From contig NZ_LSJS01000218.1 of NCBI RefSeq assembly GCF_001557325.1, positions 1 to 15,731 on the forward strand: a stretch of DNA of 15,731 nt, read 5' to 3'. Made by a program: the position numbers and the translations under genes. Positions 1 to 7,378 of this stretch are shown piece after piece. Source of the stretch: Erythrobacter donghaensis (GTDB taxonomy: Bacteria; Pseudomonadota; Alphaproteobacteria; Sphingomonadales; Sphingomonadaceae). How positions within the stretch are numbered: position 1 is the first letter of the stretch; each line of letters starts with the position of its first letter. The notes under the pieces were generated by a model. That model was not told where the DNA came from, did no database searches, and saw nothing but the letters and a program-made list of their open reading frames with translations.

Positions 1-381
1 CCCGCCGATCCGGCGGCGCCCGCGCCCGAAGCTCCCGACACCACCCTTTCGGGCCTGCGCGACGATGTGACCGCGCTGGTCGAGGATGCGCGCAATTACG
101 CCGAGGCCGAACTTGCCTTCCAGAAGACCCGCGCCGCGCTCGTCGGCAAGCATGGCGCGCGCGCGCTGGTGCTGCTGGTGCTGGCGCTGGTGCTGCTCAA
201 CCTCGCGCTGATCGCGCTCGCGGTGGGCGCGGTGATCGCGCTCGCGCCGCTGGTGACGATCTGGGGGGCAATCGCGATCGTCGTCGGTGTGCTGCTGCTC
301 GGTGTCGCGCTGCTGGTGGCCGCCGCGCTCAAGGATGGCCGGATGATCGGGGCGATGTTCGGCGGGAGCAAGACGTCGTGA
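1..381 (+). CDS. Holin-X-like (phage holin family III type) membrane protein, 5' end cut by the window
   Basis: The reading frame is open from base 1 to the TGA at 379-381, so the true start lies upstream; the GTG at 67 is only an internal candidate. The visible start is a Pro/Ala-rich cytoplasmic stretch. It is followed by an amphipathic helix (VEDARNYAEAELAFQKTRAA) and two closely spaced hydrophobic segments of about 20 residues each (LVLLVLALVLLNLALIALAV, then IWGAIAIVVGVLLLGVALLV), with a short polar tail. This architecture is typical of proteins annotated as phage holin family/putative actinobacterial Holin-X (PF07332). In bacteria these are usually chromosomal membrane proteins of unknown role rather than lysis proteins. 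The stop overlaps the GTG of the next gene, indicating translational coupling. The family assignment rests on topology and composition only. Confidence 0.72.
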   Translation, partial: PADPAAPAPEAPDTTLSGLRDDVTALVEDARNYAEAELAFQKTRAALVGKHGARALVLLVLALVLLNLALIALAVGAVIALAPLVTIWGAIAIVVGVLLLGVALLVAAALKDGRMIGAMFGGSKTS

Positions 382-761
382 CCCGGCTGCCGGACCGTTT
401 CGTCGCGGATCGTGCGCTGCGCGACACCGCCCGCGCCGTGCTCACCGAGGATATCGACCGGATGCGCGCCAGCCTTGCCGAGGAAGGCATCGCGAGCCGC
501 GTCTCCACCGGCGTAACCACGACCGTGTCGGATCGCATCCGCAGCGGCGCGCGCGACGTGCTCGCCGAGGCGCGCACGCTGGCGGGCGAGCGCAAGGGGC
601 TGCTCGCCGGGATCCTCGCCGCGATCGTGCTGTTCCTCGCGCGCGGGCCGATTCTCGAATGGATCGAGGATCTGCTCGAAAGCGATTTCGACGAAGACGA
701 CGAAGCCATCACGGATGCATCTGCTATCCCCGAGGCGGCATCCGAAGGAGACCTCGCATGA
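378..761 (+). CDS. Small single-span membrane protein of unknown function with acidic C-terminus
   Basis: 127 aa, starting at a GTG that overlaps the previous stop (GTGA, 378-381). The first 70 residues are charged and helical (ARAVLTEDIDRMRASLAEEG). One hydrophobic segment spans about residues 74-90 (GLLAGILAAIVLFLARG), and the tail is strongly acidic (SDFDEDDEA, residues 102-110). I do not recognise a named family. The gene is held between the holin-like gene and the DUF883-like gene by 4-base overlaps on both sides, so the three are almost certainly one transcription and translation unit. A joint role at the inner membrane, for example in envelope stress or membrane association, is plausible but inferred only from topology and context. 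Codon use matches its neighbours. Confidence 0.75.
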   Translation: MTRLPDRFVADRALRDTARAVLTEDIDRMRASLAEEGIASRVSTGVTTTVSDRIRSGARDVLAEARTLAGERKGLLAGILAAIVLFLARGPILEWIEDLLESDFDEDDEAITDASAIPEAASEGDLA

Positions 762-1327
762 CCACGACCCCCGCCAACGACCAGCGCGATGCGCTGCGCG
801 CGCGCATCGAGGCGGCCGAACGCCGCAATGCCGAGAAGAGCCTCGGCGAACAGGCGCGCGCTGCTGCCGATGCGGCGATCGACTACACCCGCGCCAACCC
901 GCTGACGGTGATCGGCGGCGCGGTCGCCTTCGGGATGGTGATCGGCCTGCTCTCCCGCCCCGGTCGCCGGGCCGCCGGGCGCGCGCTCCATTCGGCGGGC
1001 GATGCGATCTCGGGCGCGGCCTCGAGCGCCAGTTCGGGAGTGAGGAACGTCGCCGCGCGCGGCGGCTCGCGGCTCGGCACGATGATCGGCGAGGCGGCAA
1101 TGGCCTATGCGATGACGATGATCGACGAGGTGCTCGACGCTGCACGCGAGGGCAAGGAGCGCGTCGACGATCTCGGGGAGGCAGCCGGGGCGCAGGCGAG
1201 GAAGCTTTCGGCCGGTGCCTCGGAGGCGGCCGGCTCGGCAGCGGGCAGCACCCGCACCCTCGCCCGCCAGGCACGCGATGCCGCGCTCGAAGTGGTGCGC
1301 GACATCCGGCGTCAGACCAAAGGCTGA
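758..1327 (+). CDS. DUF883/YqjD-like membrane-anchored helical protein
   Basis: 189 aa. The ATG at 758 overlaps the upstream stop (ATGA) and follows a strong ribosome binding site, GAAGGAG at 744-750. In-frame sequence further upstream lies inside the previous gene, so this start is favoured. The N-terminus is charged and helical (RDALRARIEAAERRNAEKS). A glycine-rich hydrophobic segment at about residues 48-66 (NPLTVIGGAVAFGMVIGLLS) resembles the C-terminal anchor of ElaB/YqjD/DUF883 proteins, which tether ribosomes or respond to stress in enterobacteria. After the anchor comes a long Ala/Gly/Ser-rich amphipathic region (SSASSGVRNVAARG; AAGAQARKLSAGAS) reminiscent of LEA-like or apolipoprotein-like helices, ending in a basic tail. 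The DUF883 relationship is a resemblance, not proven. Last gene of the three-gene membrane cluster. Confidence 0.72.
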   Translation: MTTTPANDQRDALRARIEAAERRNAEKSLGEQARAAADAAIDYTRANPLTVIGGAVAFGMVIGLLSRPGRRAAGRALHSAGDAISGAASSASSGVRNVAARGGSRLGTMIGEAAMAYAMTMIDEVLDAAREGKERVDDLGEAAGAQARKLSAGASEAAGSAAGSTRTLARQARDAALEVVRDIRRQTKG

Positions 1328-1349
1328 CCCCGCGCGCGCGGCTGGAGGC

Positions 1350-1377
1350 TTGCCCTTGGCGACAGGCGCGCTAAGGG
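1350..1377 (+). promoter_or_regulatory. Candidate sigma70-type promoter for the DUF4170-GNAT pair
   Basis: In the 83-base gap before the gene at 1411, TTGCCC (1350-1355) and TAAGGG (1372-1377) are separated by 16 bases. This fits loosely with the relaxed -35/-10 pattern of alphaproteobacterial housekeeping promoters. It is a pattern match only. Confidence 0.25.
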
Positions 1378-1410
1378 GCGCGCATCCTTCCTCCCCAAGG
1401 GCGCACAGCA

Positions 1411-1641
1411 ATGGCAGAAACCACCCCCACCCAGCGGCTCCACCTCGTGATGGGCGGCCGCGTCAAGGATCCGCGCGGGATCGAGTTCCAGGACCCGGAG
1501 AGCATCCACGTCGTCGGCGTCTACAGCTCCTACGACGCCGCGGTCGATGCCTGGCGCGCGCAGGCGCAGCGCACGGTCGACGATGCCGAGATGAAGTACG
1601 TCGTGGTCCATATCCACAAGCTGCTCACGCCCGAGGATTGA
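1411..1641 (+). CDS. DUF4170 family protein
   Basis: 76 aa, ATG start. The sequence runs from a short polar leader through LHLVMGGRVKDPRG, IHVVGVYSSYDAAVDAWRA and AEMKYVVVHIHKLL. The MGG start of the core, the GVY-YDAAxxAWRA segment and the closing YxVVHIHKLL strand are typical of the DUF4170 proteins of Alphaproteobacteria (PF13773), which are about 70-80 aa long. Function is unknown; no membrane segment or signal peptide is seen, so it is probably cytosolic. The GNAT gene starts 6 bases after its stop, so the two are probably co-transcribed. Confidence 0.85.
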   Translation: MAETTPTQRLHLVMGGRVKDPRGIEFQDPESIHVVGVYSSYDAAVDAWRAQAQRTVDDAEMKYVVVHIHKLLTPED

Positions 1642-1647
1642 TCGCGC

Positions 1648-2133
1648 GTGGGCGTCATCCGCCCATTCCGGCCCGAGGATGCGGCGGCGCTTTCTGCGCT
1701 GACCGTGGCGGCGATCGCCACGCTTGGCCTGCGCACCTATTCGGCCAGGCAGGTGATGGCCTGGGCCGCCCGCCATCTCGGCCCGCCGATGTTTCTGGAG
1801 GAGGCCAGGCCGGGGGACGTCATCCTTGTCGCGCTCTCGTCGGAGGGAGAGCCTGCGGCCTACACCATGCTGCGCGAGGGTGGGCTGGTGTACATGCTCT
1901 ATTGCCACCCCGACCACGCCGGACAGGGCCTCGCCACCGCGCTGCTTGCCGCCATCGAGGGTGAAGCGCGATCGGCAGGTGCCGACCGTTTGCACACCGA
2001 GGCCAGCGAGGTCTCCCGCCCGGTGTTCGCACGGGCCGGCTTCACACTGCTTCACCGCCGCGATTTCGCGCTCGACATGGGCGGCGAGGCCGTCCCGATT
2101 CATAACTACGCGATGGAGAAGTGCCTCGCCTGA
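1648..2133 (+). CDS. GNAT family N-acetyltransferase
   Basis: 161 aa from a GTG at 1648, six bases after the DUF4170 stop. The protein opens with IRPFRPEDAAALSALTV, the usual first strand and helix of Gcn5-related acetyltransferases. The acetyl-CoA pyrophosphate-binding motif A is YCHPDHAGQGLATALLAAIE at about residues 85-104, with the Q/R-x-x-G-x-G/A loop present as HAGQGLA. Motif B-like sequence follows (ARAGFTLLHRRDFAL, about 128-142). The acceptor substrate cannot be told from sequence; overall form is closest to YafP-like small acetyltransferases. The gene ends 83 bases before a convergent minus-strand gene, and that gap holds the parS site. Confidence 0.88.
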   Translation: MGVIRPFRPEDAAALSALTVAAIATLGLRTYSARQVMAWAARHLGPPMFLEEARPGDVILVALSSEGEPAAYTMLREGGLVYMLYCHPDHAGQGLATALLAAIEGEARSAGADRLHTEASEVSRPVFARAGFTLLHRRDFALDMGGEAVPIHNYAMEKCLA

Positions 2134-2154
2134 GCATCGCAGCGCGGCACGTCA

Positions 2155-2170
2155 TGTTTCACGTGAAACA
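2155..2170. promoter_or_regulatory. parS: parS centromere site (ParB-binding)
   Basis: TGTTTCACGTGAAACA is a perfect 16-bp palindrome and an exact match to the canonical chromosomal parS consensus bound by ParB (Spo0J) in Bacillus, Caulobacter and most bacteria with ParABS. It lies in the 83-bp gap between two convergent genes, a position free of promoters. ParB loads and spreads from such sites and recruits SMC, and they cluster around the replication origin. No parA or parB gene is in this window. Confidence 0.93.
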
Positions 2171-2216
2171 GACAACAACCGCGCAATTCCACGCATAAAA
2201 CCCGCCAAATACACGC

Positions 2217-2504
2217 TCACCGCAGGGCAGCGGCCGCCGCCGCCACCCCTACGGCAAGCATGGCAAACACGACCCGGGCCCGGCGGTTCGAGCGGCGGCC
2301 CTGCCACAGCTCTTCGTCGAGCCACCACCGGCCTTGGCCGTCGGTCCTGAGCACGTCGGCGCCCTTCAGCCGCTCGAAGGCGCGCTGGCGGCTGGGACGG
2401 GCGGGTGCATAGGGGATCGCGTCGGCCATGCTGACCGCGCCCGCTGCGATGAAGTGCGCGGCCACCTTGCGCTCGGCGAGAGGCCTCACCGGAACCAGAG
2501 CCAT
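2217..2504 (-). CDS. Small membrane-anchored protein downstream of greA, unknown function
   Basis: 95 aa, beginning 23 bases after the greA stop on the same strand, so it is probably read from the greA transcript. Residues 1-70 are soluble, with a helix-turn-helix-like pattern followed by a wing-like hairpin (RAFERLKGADVLRTDGQGRW, then WLDEELW). A basic stretch (GRRSNRRAR) precedes a C-terminal hydrophobic tail (VVFAMLAVGVAAAAAAL). It looks like a tail-anchored inner-membrane protein with its domain in the cytoplasm. I do not recognise a family, and the winged-helix resemblance is weak. Codon use and G+C match the neighbours, supporting a real gene. It ends in the convergent gap that contains parS. 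Confidence 0.65.
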   Translation of the reverse strand: MALVPVRPLAERKVAAHFIAAGAVSMADAIPYAPARPSRQRAFERLKGADVLRTDGQGRWWLDEELWQGRRSNRRARVVFAMLAVGVAAAAAALR

Positions 2505-2526
2505 GCCGCGCGCCCCCCGTGCAGCG

Positions 2527-3003
2527 TCAGATGAACTCGATCTTGTCGACGAGGTAGAACTTTTCGCCCGAGGGCACCGTCACCTCGATCTCGTCACCCA
2601 CCTGCTTGCCGATCAGCGCGCGCGCGAGCGGCGAGTTGTAGCTGATGCGGCCCTTGTTGGCGTCCGCCTCGGTCTGGCCGACGATCTGGTAGCGCACCGG
2701 CTTGTCGTTCTCGTCGAGCAGGGTGACGGTCGCGCCGAAGATGATCTTGTCGCCCGACAGCGTGGTCGGATCGATGATCTGGGCGCGGCTGACCTTGTCC
2801 TCGAGCTCGGCGATCTGCGCCTCGACCTGGCCCTGGCGTTCCTTGGCGGCGTGATATTCGGCGTTTTCCGAGAGGTCGCCGTGCGCGCGCGCCTCCTCGA
2901 TCGCCTCGACGATCTTCGGGCGCTCCTCGCGCAGCACCTTGAGGTCGGCGGTGAGCCGCTCGTAACCCTCGGCCAGCATCGGGACCTTTTCCATCGTCGC
3001 CAT
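2527..3003 (-). CDS. greA: Transcription elongation factor GreA
   Basis: 158 aa, the normal length for GreA. GreA enters the secondary channel of RNA polymerase and stimulates cleavage of backtracked transcripts. The N-terminal antiparallel coiled coil covers about residues 10-80. Its tip carries the conserved acidic loop ([18 protein letters not shown]43 and E46 correspond to E. coli D41 and E44) that coordinates the catalytic Mg2+. The C-terminal FKBP-like domain follows ([36 protein letters not shown]). The start at 3003 gives the usual N-terminus; a second ATG three codons on (MEKVPML) is possible. It lies 118 bases downstream of carB on the same strand, a gap long enough for its own promoter, though I could not fix one. 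Confidence 0.97.
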   Translation of the reverse strand: MATMEKVPMLAEGYERLTADLKVLREERPKIVEAIEEARAHGDLSENAEYHAAKERQGQVEAQIAELEDKVSRAQIIDPTTLSGDKIIFGATVTLLDENDKPVRYQIVGQTEADANKGRISYNSPLARALIGKQVGDEIEVTVPSGEKFYLVDKIEFI

Positions 3004-3121
3004 AGCTAATCGTCTTTCCGTTTGTTTTTCTTAGACCCCTGCCCCCGAGGGAAAAGAAAGCTGGCAACGCCGTCCAACTGGCTCGACGTCAGGCACTCTC
3101 GTTTGTCGGGGGAGGTGTCAG

Positions 3122-6100
3122 TCAGCTGCCATAATAGTCTTGCAAGCTGCGGACTTCAAGCTGGTCCGGCCGGATCGCCGAAATCGCCGCCGCCGCCGCC
3201 ACCGACGCCGCCGCGGTGGTATAGTAAGGGACCTTCCCTGCAAGGGCCGCCTGACGGATCGACTTGCTGTCCATCAGCGATTGCCAGCCCTCGGTCGTGT
3301 TGAAGATCAGCGCAATATCGCCGTCGATGATCTTGTCGACGATATGCGGCTGGCCCTCGGCCACCTTGTTGACCCGCTCCACACCGAGGCCCTGCTCGGC
3401 GAGATAGGACTGCGTACCCCCGGTGGCGATCACGCGGAAGCCGTGTTCGATGAGCCGCCGCACGGCCGGGACGATCACCGCCTTGTCGGTGTTCTTGACG
3501 CTGACGAACACCGTGCCCGACTGCGGCGGGATCATCCCCGCGCCGAGCTGCGACTTGAGGAAGGCGGCCTCGAAGGTGGTATCGATCCCCATGACCTCGC
3601 CGGTGGACTTCATTTCCGGGCTGAGCACCGGGTCCGCGCCGGGGAAGCGCGCGAAGGGGAAGACTGCTTCCTTGACCGCCATGTAGGGGAGGTCGCGCTT
3701 GAACGGCTCGAAATTGGCGAGCGGCTCGCCCGCCATGACGCGTGCGGCGATCTTGGCCACCGGCTGGCCAATGGCCTTCGCCACGAAAGGCACGGTGCGG
3801 CTGGCGCGCGGGTTGACCTCGATCAGGTAGACCACGCCGTCCTTCACCGCGAACTGGATGTTCATCAGGCCCTTCACACCCAGCGCAAAGGCGAGCGCTT
3901 CGGCCTGGCGTTCCATCTCGGCGATGATCTCGGCCGGGAGCGAATGGGGCGGCAGGGTGCAGGCGCTGTCGCCCGAGTGGACACCGGCCTCCTCGATATG
4001 CTGCATCACGCCTGCGATCCGCACCTCGGTGCCGTCGCACAGGGCGTCGACATCGCATTCGATCGCGTCGCGCAGGTATTGGTCGATGAGGACGGGGCTG
4101 TCCCCGCTGACGTTCACCGCGGTGGCGATGTAGCTGTCGAGCTGCGCTTCGCTGTCGACGATCTCCATCGCCCGCCCGCCGAGCACGTAGGAGGGGCGCA
4201 GCAGCACAGGATAGCCGATGCGCGCGGCGACCGCGGCGGCCTCGTCGCGGCTGCGGGCGATGCCGTTGTCGGGCTGCTTGAGCTTGAGCTTGCTCACCAG
4301 CTTGGCGAAGCGCTCGCGGTCTTCGGCAAGGTCGATCGCATCGGGCGATGTGCCGAGGATCGGGATCCCCGCATCCTCCAGCGCCTGCGCCAGCTTAAGC
4401 GGGGTCTGCCCGCCGAACTGGACGATCACGCCCAACAGCTCGCCTTTCGACTGTTCGACCCGCAGGATCTCCAGCACGTCCTCGTCGGTCAGCGGTTCGA
4501 AATAGAGCCGGTCGGAGGTGTCGTAATCGGTCGAGACGGTCTCGGGATTGCAGTTGACCATGATCGTCTCGAAGCCCTGCTCGGCAAGCGCGAAGCAGGC
4601 GTGGACGCAGCAATAGTCGAACTCGATCCCCTGCCCGATGCGGTTGGGGCCGCCGCCGAGGATGACGATCTTTCTGCGGTCGCTGGGGTCGGCCTCGCAT
4701 TCGGGCGCGCCGAAGCTCGGAGCCTCGTAGGTCGAATACATGTAGGGCGTGATCGCCTCGAATTCGGCGGCGCAGGAGTCGATGCGCTTGAACACCGGGA
4801 AGACGCCGAGCTTGTGCCTGAGGGCGCGGACTTCCTCGGCGCTGGTCGCACCCGCCATCGCGACGAGCGCGTCGTGCAGCAGGCCCGAGCGCTTGGCCTG
4901 GGTCTCGCCCAGCCCGCCCGCGACCCCGACCGAGCGCACCGCGAGCGTGGCGAGGCGCCTGTCGGAGAAGCCCATCGCCTTGAGACGCCGCAGCCCCGCC
5001 GCATCGCGCGGGAGGCCATCGGCCTGCAACGCCTTCTCGGCGGCAATGATCGCCTCGATCTGGCGCAGGAACCACGGGTCGTAGTGGGTGACCGCGGCGA
5101 CCTCCTCCACCGTCATCCCCTCGCGGAACGCCTGCCCCACCTTGAGCAGCCGGTCGGGCGTGCGGCGCGAGAGCGCGGCAGTGATGACCTCGCGGCCCGC
5201 GCCTTCCAGCTCGGGGAAGCGGTTGAAGCCGTCGAGCCCGGTTTCGAGCCCGCGCAGCGCCTTTTGTACCGACTCCTGGAAGTTGCGGCCGATCGCCATG
5301 ACCTCGCCCACCGATTTCATCGCGGTCGACAGGTCATTGGCAGCGCCCTTGAACTTCTCGAAGGCGAAGCGCGGGATCTTGGTGACGACGTAGTCGATGG
5401 TGGGCTCGAAGCTCGCAGGCGTCGCCCCGGTGATCTCGTTGGTGAGTTCGTCGAGCGTGTAGCCCACCGCCAGCTTGGCCGCGACGCGGGCGATGGGGAA
5501 GCCCGTCGCCTTCGACGCCAGCGCCGAGGAGCGGCTGACGCGCGGGTTCATCTCGATCACGATGAGGCGCCCGTCCTTGGGATTGACCGCGAACTGGACG
5601 TTGGAACCGCCCGTCTCCACCCCGATCTCGCGCAGCACCGCGATGCTGGCGCTGCGCATGATCTGGTATTCCTTGTCGGTCAGCGTCAGCGCCGGGGCGA
5701 CGGTGATCGAATCCCCGGTGTGGACCCCCATCGGATCGACGTTTTCGATCGAGCAGATGATGATCGCATTGTCCTTGCGGTCGCGCACCACCTCCATCTC
5801 GAACTCCTTCCACCCGAGGAGCGATTCCTCGATCAGGACTTCGGTGGTTGGCGAGGCGTCGAGGCCCTCGCGCACGATCTGGTCGAATTCGGCCTTGTTG
5901 TAGGCGATCCCGCCGCCGGTGCCGCCGAGGGTGAAGGAGGGGCGGATAATTGCCGGCAGCCCGGTGCGCTCCAGCACCGCGCGCGCTTCCTCCACCGTGT
6001 TGGCAACGCCGCTGCGCGCGCTCTCCAGCCCGATCGCGTCCATCGCCTCGCGGAAGCGCTGGCGGTTCTCGGCCTTGTCGATGGCGTCCGCCTTGGCCCC

Positions 6101-6448
6101 GATCATCTCGACCCCGTATTCGGCGAGCACGCCCATCTCGTCGAGCTTCAGCGCGCAGTTGAGCGCGGTCTGCCCGCCCATGGTGGGGAGCAGCGCATCG
6201 GGGCGCTCCTTGGCGATGATCTTGGCGACGATCTCGGGCGTGATCGGCTCGATATAGGTCGCGTCGGCAAACTCGGGATCGGTCATGATCGTCGCGGGGT
6301 TGGAGTTGACGAGGATGACGCGGTAGCCCTCCTCCTTCAGCGCCTTGATCGCCTGAGTGCCGGAATAGTCGAACTCGCAAGCCTGGCCGATGATGATCGG
6401 GCCGGCGCCGATGACGAGGATCGAGGCAATGTCGGTTCTTTTGGGCAT
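3122..6448 (-). CDS. carB: Carbamoyl-phosphate synthase large subunit
   Basis: 1108 aa, full length. CarB uses two ATP, bicarbonate and ammonia from the glutaminase subunit CarA to make carbamoyl phosphate for pyrimidines and arginine. The N-terminal carboxyphosphate half (about 1-400) has the ATP-grasp signatures [32 protein letters not shown] and [19 protein letters not shown]. An oligomerisation domain follows (about 400-550). The carbamoyl-phosphate half opens with [20 protein letters not shown] and contains [17 protein letters not shown]. The MGS-like allosteric domain (about 975-1100) has [20 protein letters not shown] and [17 protein letters not shown]. The ATG at 6448 overlaps the upstream 86-aa gene (ATGA), so translation is probably coupled. 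carA is not in the window. The opposite strand is open over almost the whole gene, a high-G+C artefact. Confidence 0.98.
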   Translation of the reverse strand: MPKRTDIASILVIGAGPIIIGQACEFDYSGTQAIKALKEEGYRVILVNSNPATIMTDPEFADATYIEPITPEIVAKIIAKERPDALLPTMGGQTALNCALKLDEMGVLAEYGVEMIGAKADAIDKAENRQRFREAMDAIGLESARSGVANTVEEARAVLERTGLPAIIRPSFTLGGTGGGIAYNKAEFDQIVREGLDASPTTEVLIEESLLGWKEFEMEVVRDRKDNAIIICSIENVDPMGVHTGDSITVAPALTLTDKEYQIMRSASIAVLREIGVETGGSNVQFAVNPKDGRLIVIEMNPRVSRSSALASKATGFPIARVAAKLAVGYTLDELTNEITGATPASFEPTIDYVVTKIPRFAFEKFKGAANDLSTAMKSVGEVMAIGRNFQESVQKALRGLETGLDGFNRFPELEGAGREVITAALSRRTPDRLLKVGQAFREGMTVEEVAAVTHYDPWFLRQIEAIIAAEKALQADGLPRDAAGLRRLKAMGFSDRRLATLAVRSVGVAGGLGETQAKRSGLLHDALVAMAGATSAEEVRALRHKLGVFPVFKRIDSCAAEFEAITPYMYSTYEAPSFGAPECEADPSDRRKIVILGGGPNRIGQGIEFDYCCVHACFALAEQGFETIMVNCNPETVSTDYDTSDRLYFEPLTDEDVLEILRVEQSKGELLGVIVQFGGQTPLKLAQALEDAGIPILGTSPDAIDLAEDRERFAKLVSKLKLKQPDNGIARSRDEAAAVAARIGYPVLLRPSYVLGGRAMEIVDSEAQLDSYIATAVNVSGDSPVLIDQYLRDAIECDVDALCDGTEVRIAGVMQHIEEAGVHSGDSACTLPPHSLPAEIIAEMERQAEALAFALGVKGLMNIQFAVKDGVVYLIEVNPRASRTVPFVAKAIGQPVAKIAARVMAGEPLANFEPFKRDLPYMAVKEAVFPFARFPGADPVLSPEMKSTGEVMGIDTTFEAAFLKSQLGAGMIPPQSGTVFVSVKNTDKAVIVPAVRRLIEHGFRVIATGGTQSYLAEQGLGVERVNKVAEGQPHIVDKIIDGDIALIFNTTEGWQSLMDSKSIRQAALAGKVPYYTTAAASVAAAAAISAIRPDQLEVRSLQDYYGS

Positions 6449-6708
6449 CAGTGTGTCACCATCAATCCTTGACCCTGAAGGTCGTCAATAATGCAGCGGG
6501 TTTTGAGTCCGGCGTCGGGGTTCTCGCCCGGAACATAGGGGAGCCATGTATCGGCGCTCGGTTCGGGCTTGAAATCGGGAATGCCGCAGCGTTCGGCAGC
6601 GGCGACCATATCGGCGCGGTTCGCCCAGCAGGTGCCGGGGTCCGAGCAGGCGCGCTGATCGCAGGCGCTGGCGATCAGCGCTGCGGGGATCATCATCGCC
6701 GCCTTCAC
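6448..6708 (-). CDS. Small Cys-rich, probably exported protein immediately upstream of carB, unknown function
   Basis: 86 aa from a GTG at 6708 that overlaps the stop of the upstream gene (GTGA, 6705-6708), with a purine-rich GGAGAG about 5 bases upstream of the GTG. Its own stop overlaps the carB start. The N-terminus ([19 protein letters not shown]) is a short basic-hydrophobic stretch ending in a Cys context (IASAC) that could be a weak lipoprotein or signal sequence. The remainder has five Cys in all (SACDQ, ACSD, TCWAN, ERCGIP, TRCIID), which suggests disulfides in the periplasm. I recognise no family. The frame extends upstream to 6804, but that part lies inside the neighbouring gene and the GTG with its ribosome site is preferred. 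Position in the car operon may be simple hitch-hiking. Confidence 0.65.
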   Translation of the reverse strand: MKAAMMIPAALIASACDQRACSDPGTCWANRADMVAAAERCGIPDFKPEPSADTWLPYVPGENPDAGLKTRCIIDDLQGQGLMVTH

Positions 6709-7289
6709 TGCGTCTCTCCGAAAGCAAAGGTCAGCTTGGTGTAGCGGTTCACGTAGGGCAGCACGTCGGGCTTGGCTGCGGCGGCGCCGAAGATGAAGGT
6801 GCAATTGCGGCGGATGTCGATCAGCCGGTCGCCGTCGCGCGCCATGATGTAGCTCAGCACATAGTAGGAGCGCGGGGCGTTGCGGCGGCCGATGACGTCG
6901 AGTTTCTTGACCGTGTCGGTGCCGCTGGCGAGGCGCTCTTGATCGATGAAGCCCTGTTCCTTGCGCTGATCGACCACCGCCTTGTGGCGCTTGGCGGGGT
7001 CGAAGTCCTCCTCGCTGAACGGGCCTTGGCTGGCGGCGATGCGGCAGTCCATCCGGCCCGCGACGGGGTAGCGGGAGCCCTCGTCATGCAGCACGGGACG
7101 CCAGAAGGTGAGGACGGGCAGGCCGGTGTCGGAGGAAGCCTCGAGCGTCACCGAGCCATCGCCCTGAAACGCGACGCCCTCGGCAATCTCGGCGCCGGGC
7201 CATTCGGCGACGGGCGCGGGGTTCTGGGCGAGCGAAGCGGTTGAAATGGTTGCAAGAGTGGCGGCAAGCGCGATAAGCCCCTTCCCCAA
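6705..7289 (-). CDS. Secreted protein of unknown function; start lies inside a palindromic repeat
   Basis: The mature part is well formed: about 170 residues containing TFWRPVLHDEGSRYPVAGRM, DFDPAKRHKAVVDQRKEQGF, PRSYYVLSYIMARDGDRLID and a C-terminus ending FAFGETQ. It is preceded by a signal-peptide core (LIALAATLATISTASLAQ, cleavage expected after SLA). Before that core there is no ATG or GTG. The only nearby in-frame start is TTG at 7289, inside the repeat, giving MGKGLIALAA and 194 aa with no visible ribosome site. The frame stays open far upstream (to 8228), but that part is antisense to rnr and the repeat. Either the repeat supplied a new TTG start, or the gene has lost its first few codons and promoter. 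It overlaps the 86-aa gene by 4 bases and heads the carB unit. No family recognised. Confidence 0.6.
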   Translation of the reverse strand: MGKGLIALAATLATISTASLAQNPAPVAEWPGAEIAEGVAFQGDGSVTLEASSDTGLPVLTFWRPVLHDEGSRYPVAGRMDCRIAASQGPFSEEDFDPAKRHKAVVDQRKEQGFIDQERLASGTDTVKKLDVIGRRNAPRSYYVLSYIMARDGDRLIDIRRNCTFIFGAAAAKPDVLPYVNRYTKLTFAFGETQ

Positions 7290-7372
7290 GGGGAAGGGGT
7301 TGGGGATGGGGGTTCCACGCCCGATCTGTCGAACACCCACCCCCCAACCCCCTCCCTCAAGGGAGGGGGGGG
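7278..7372. repeat. Double-hairpin palindromic intergenic repeat (REP/MITE-like, G/C-run type)
   Basis: Two perfect 10-bp hairpins lie 48 bases apart. Hairpin 1 is CCCCTTCCCC (7278-7287), loop AA, GGGGAAGGGG (7290-7299). Hairpin 2 is CCCCCTCCCT (7348-7357), loop CA, AGGGAGGGGG (7360-7369). The segments just inside (GGGGTTGGGGATGGGGG and CACCCACCCCCCAACCCC) are also roughly complementary, so the whole element is an imperfect inverted repeat that could fold as a cruciform with a hairpin in each arm. Sequences of this style recur in sphingomonad genomes in my recollection; copy number here cannot be seen from one window. No transposase is encoded. It separates, and apparently truncates, the divergent genes on both sides. 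Confidence 0.8.
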
Positions 7373-7378
7373 TGACGT

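Noticed and set aside
3004..3121. Intrinsic terminator for carB or a defined promoter for greA
   Set aside because: I found no stem followed by a T-run and no convincing -35/-10 pair in this gap, so neither is called.
3140..6472. 1110-codon open frame on the plus strand opposite carB
   Set aside because: It mirrors carB exactly, its translation is rich in Arg/Asp/His/Gly with no recognisable domain, and long antisense frames are expected in high-G+C genes.
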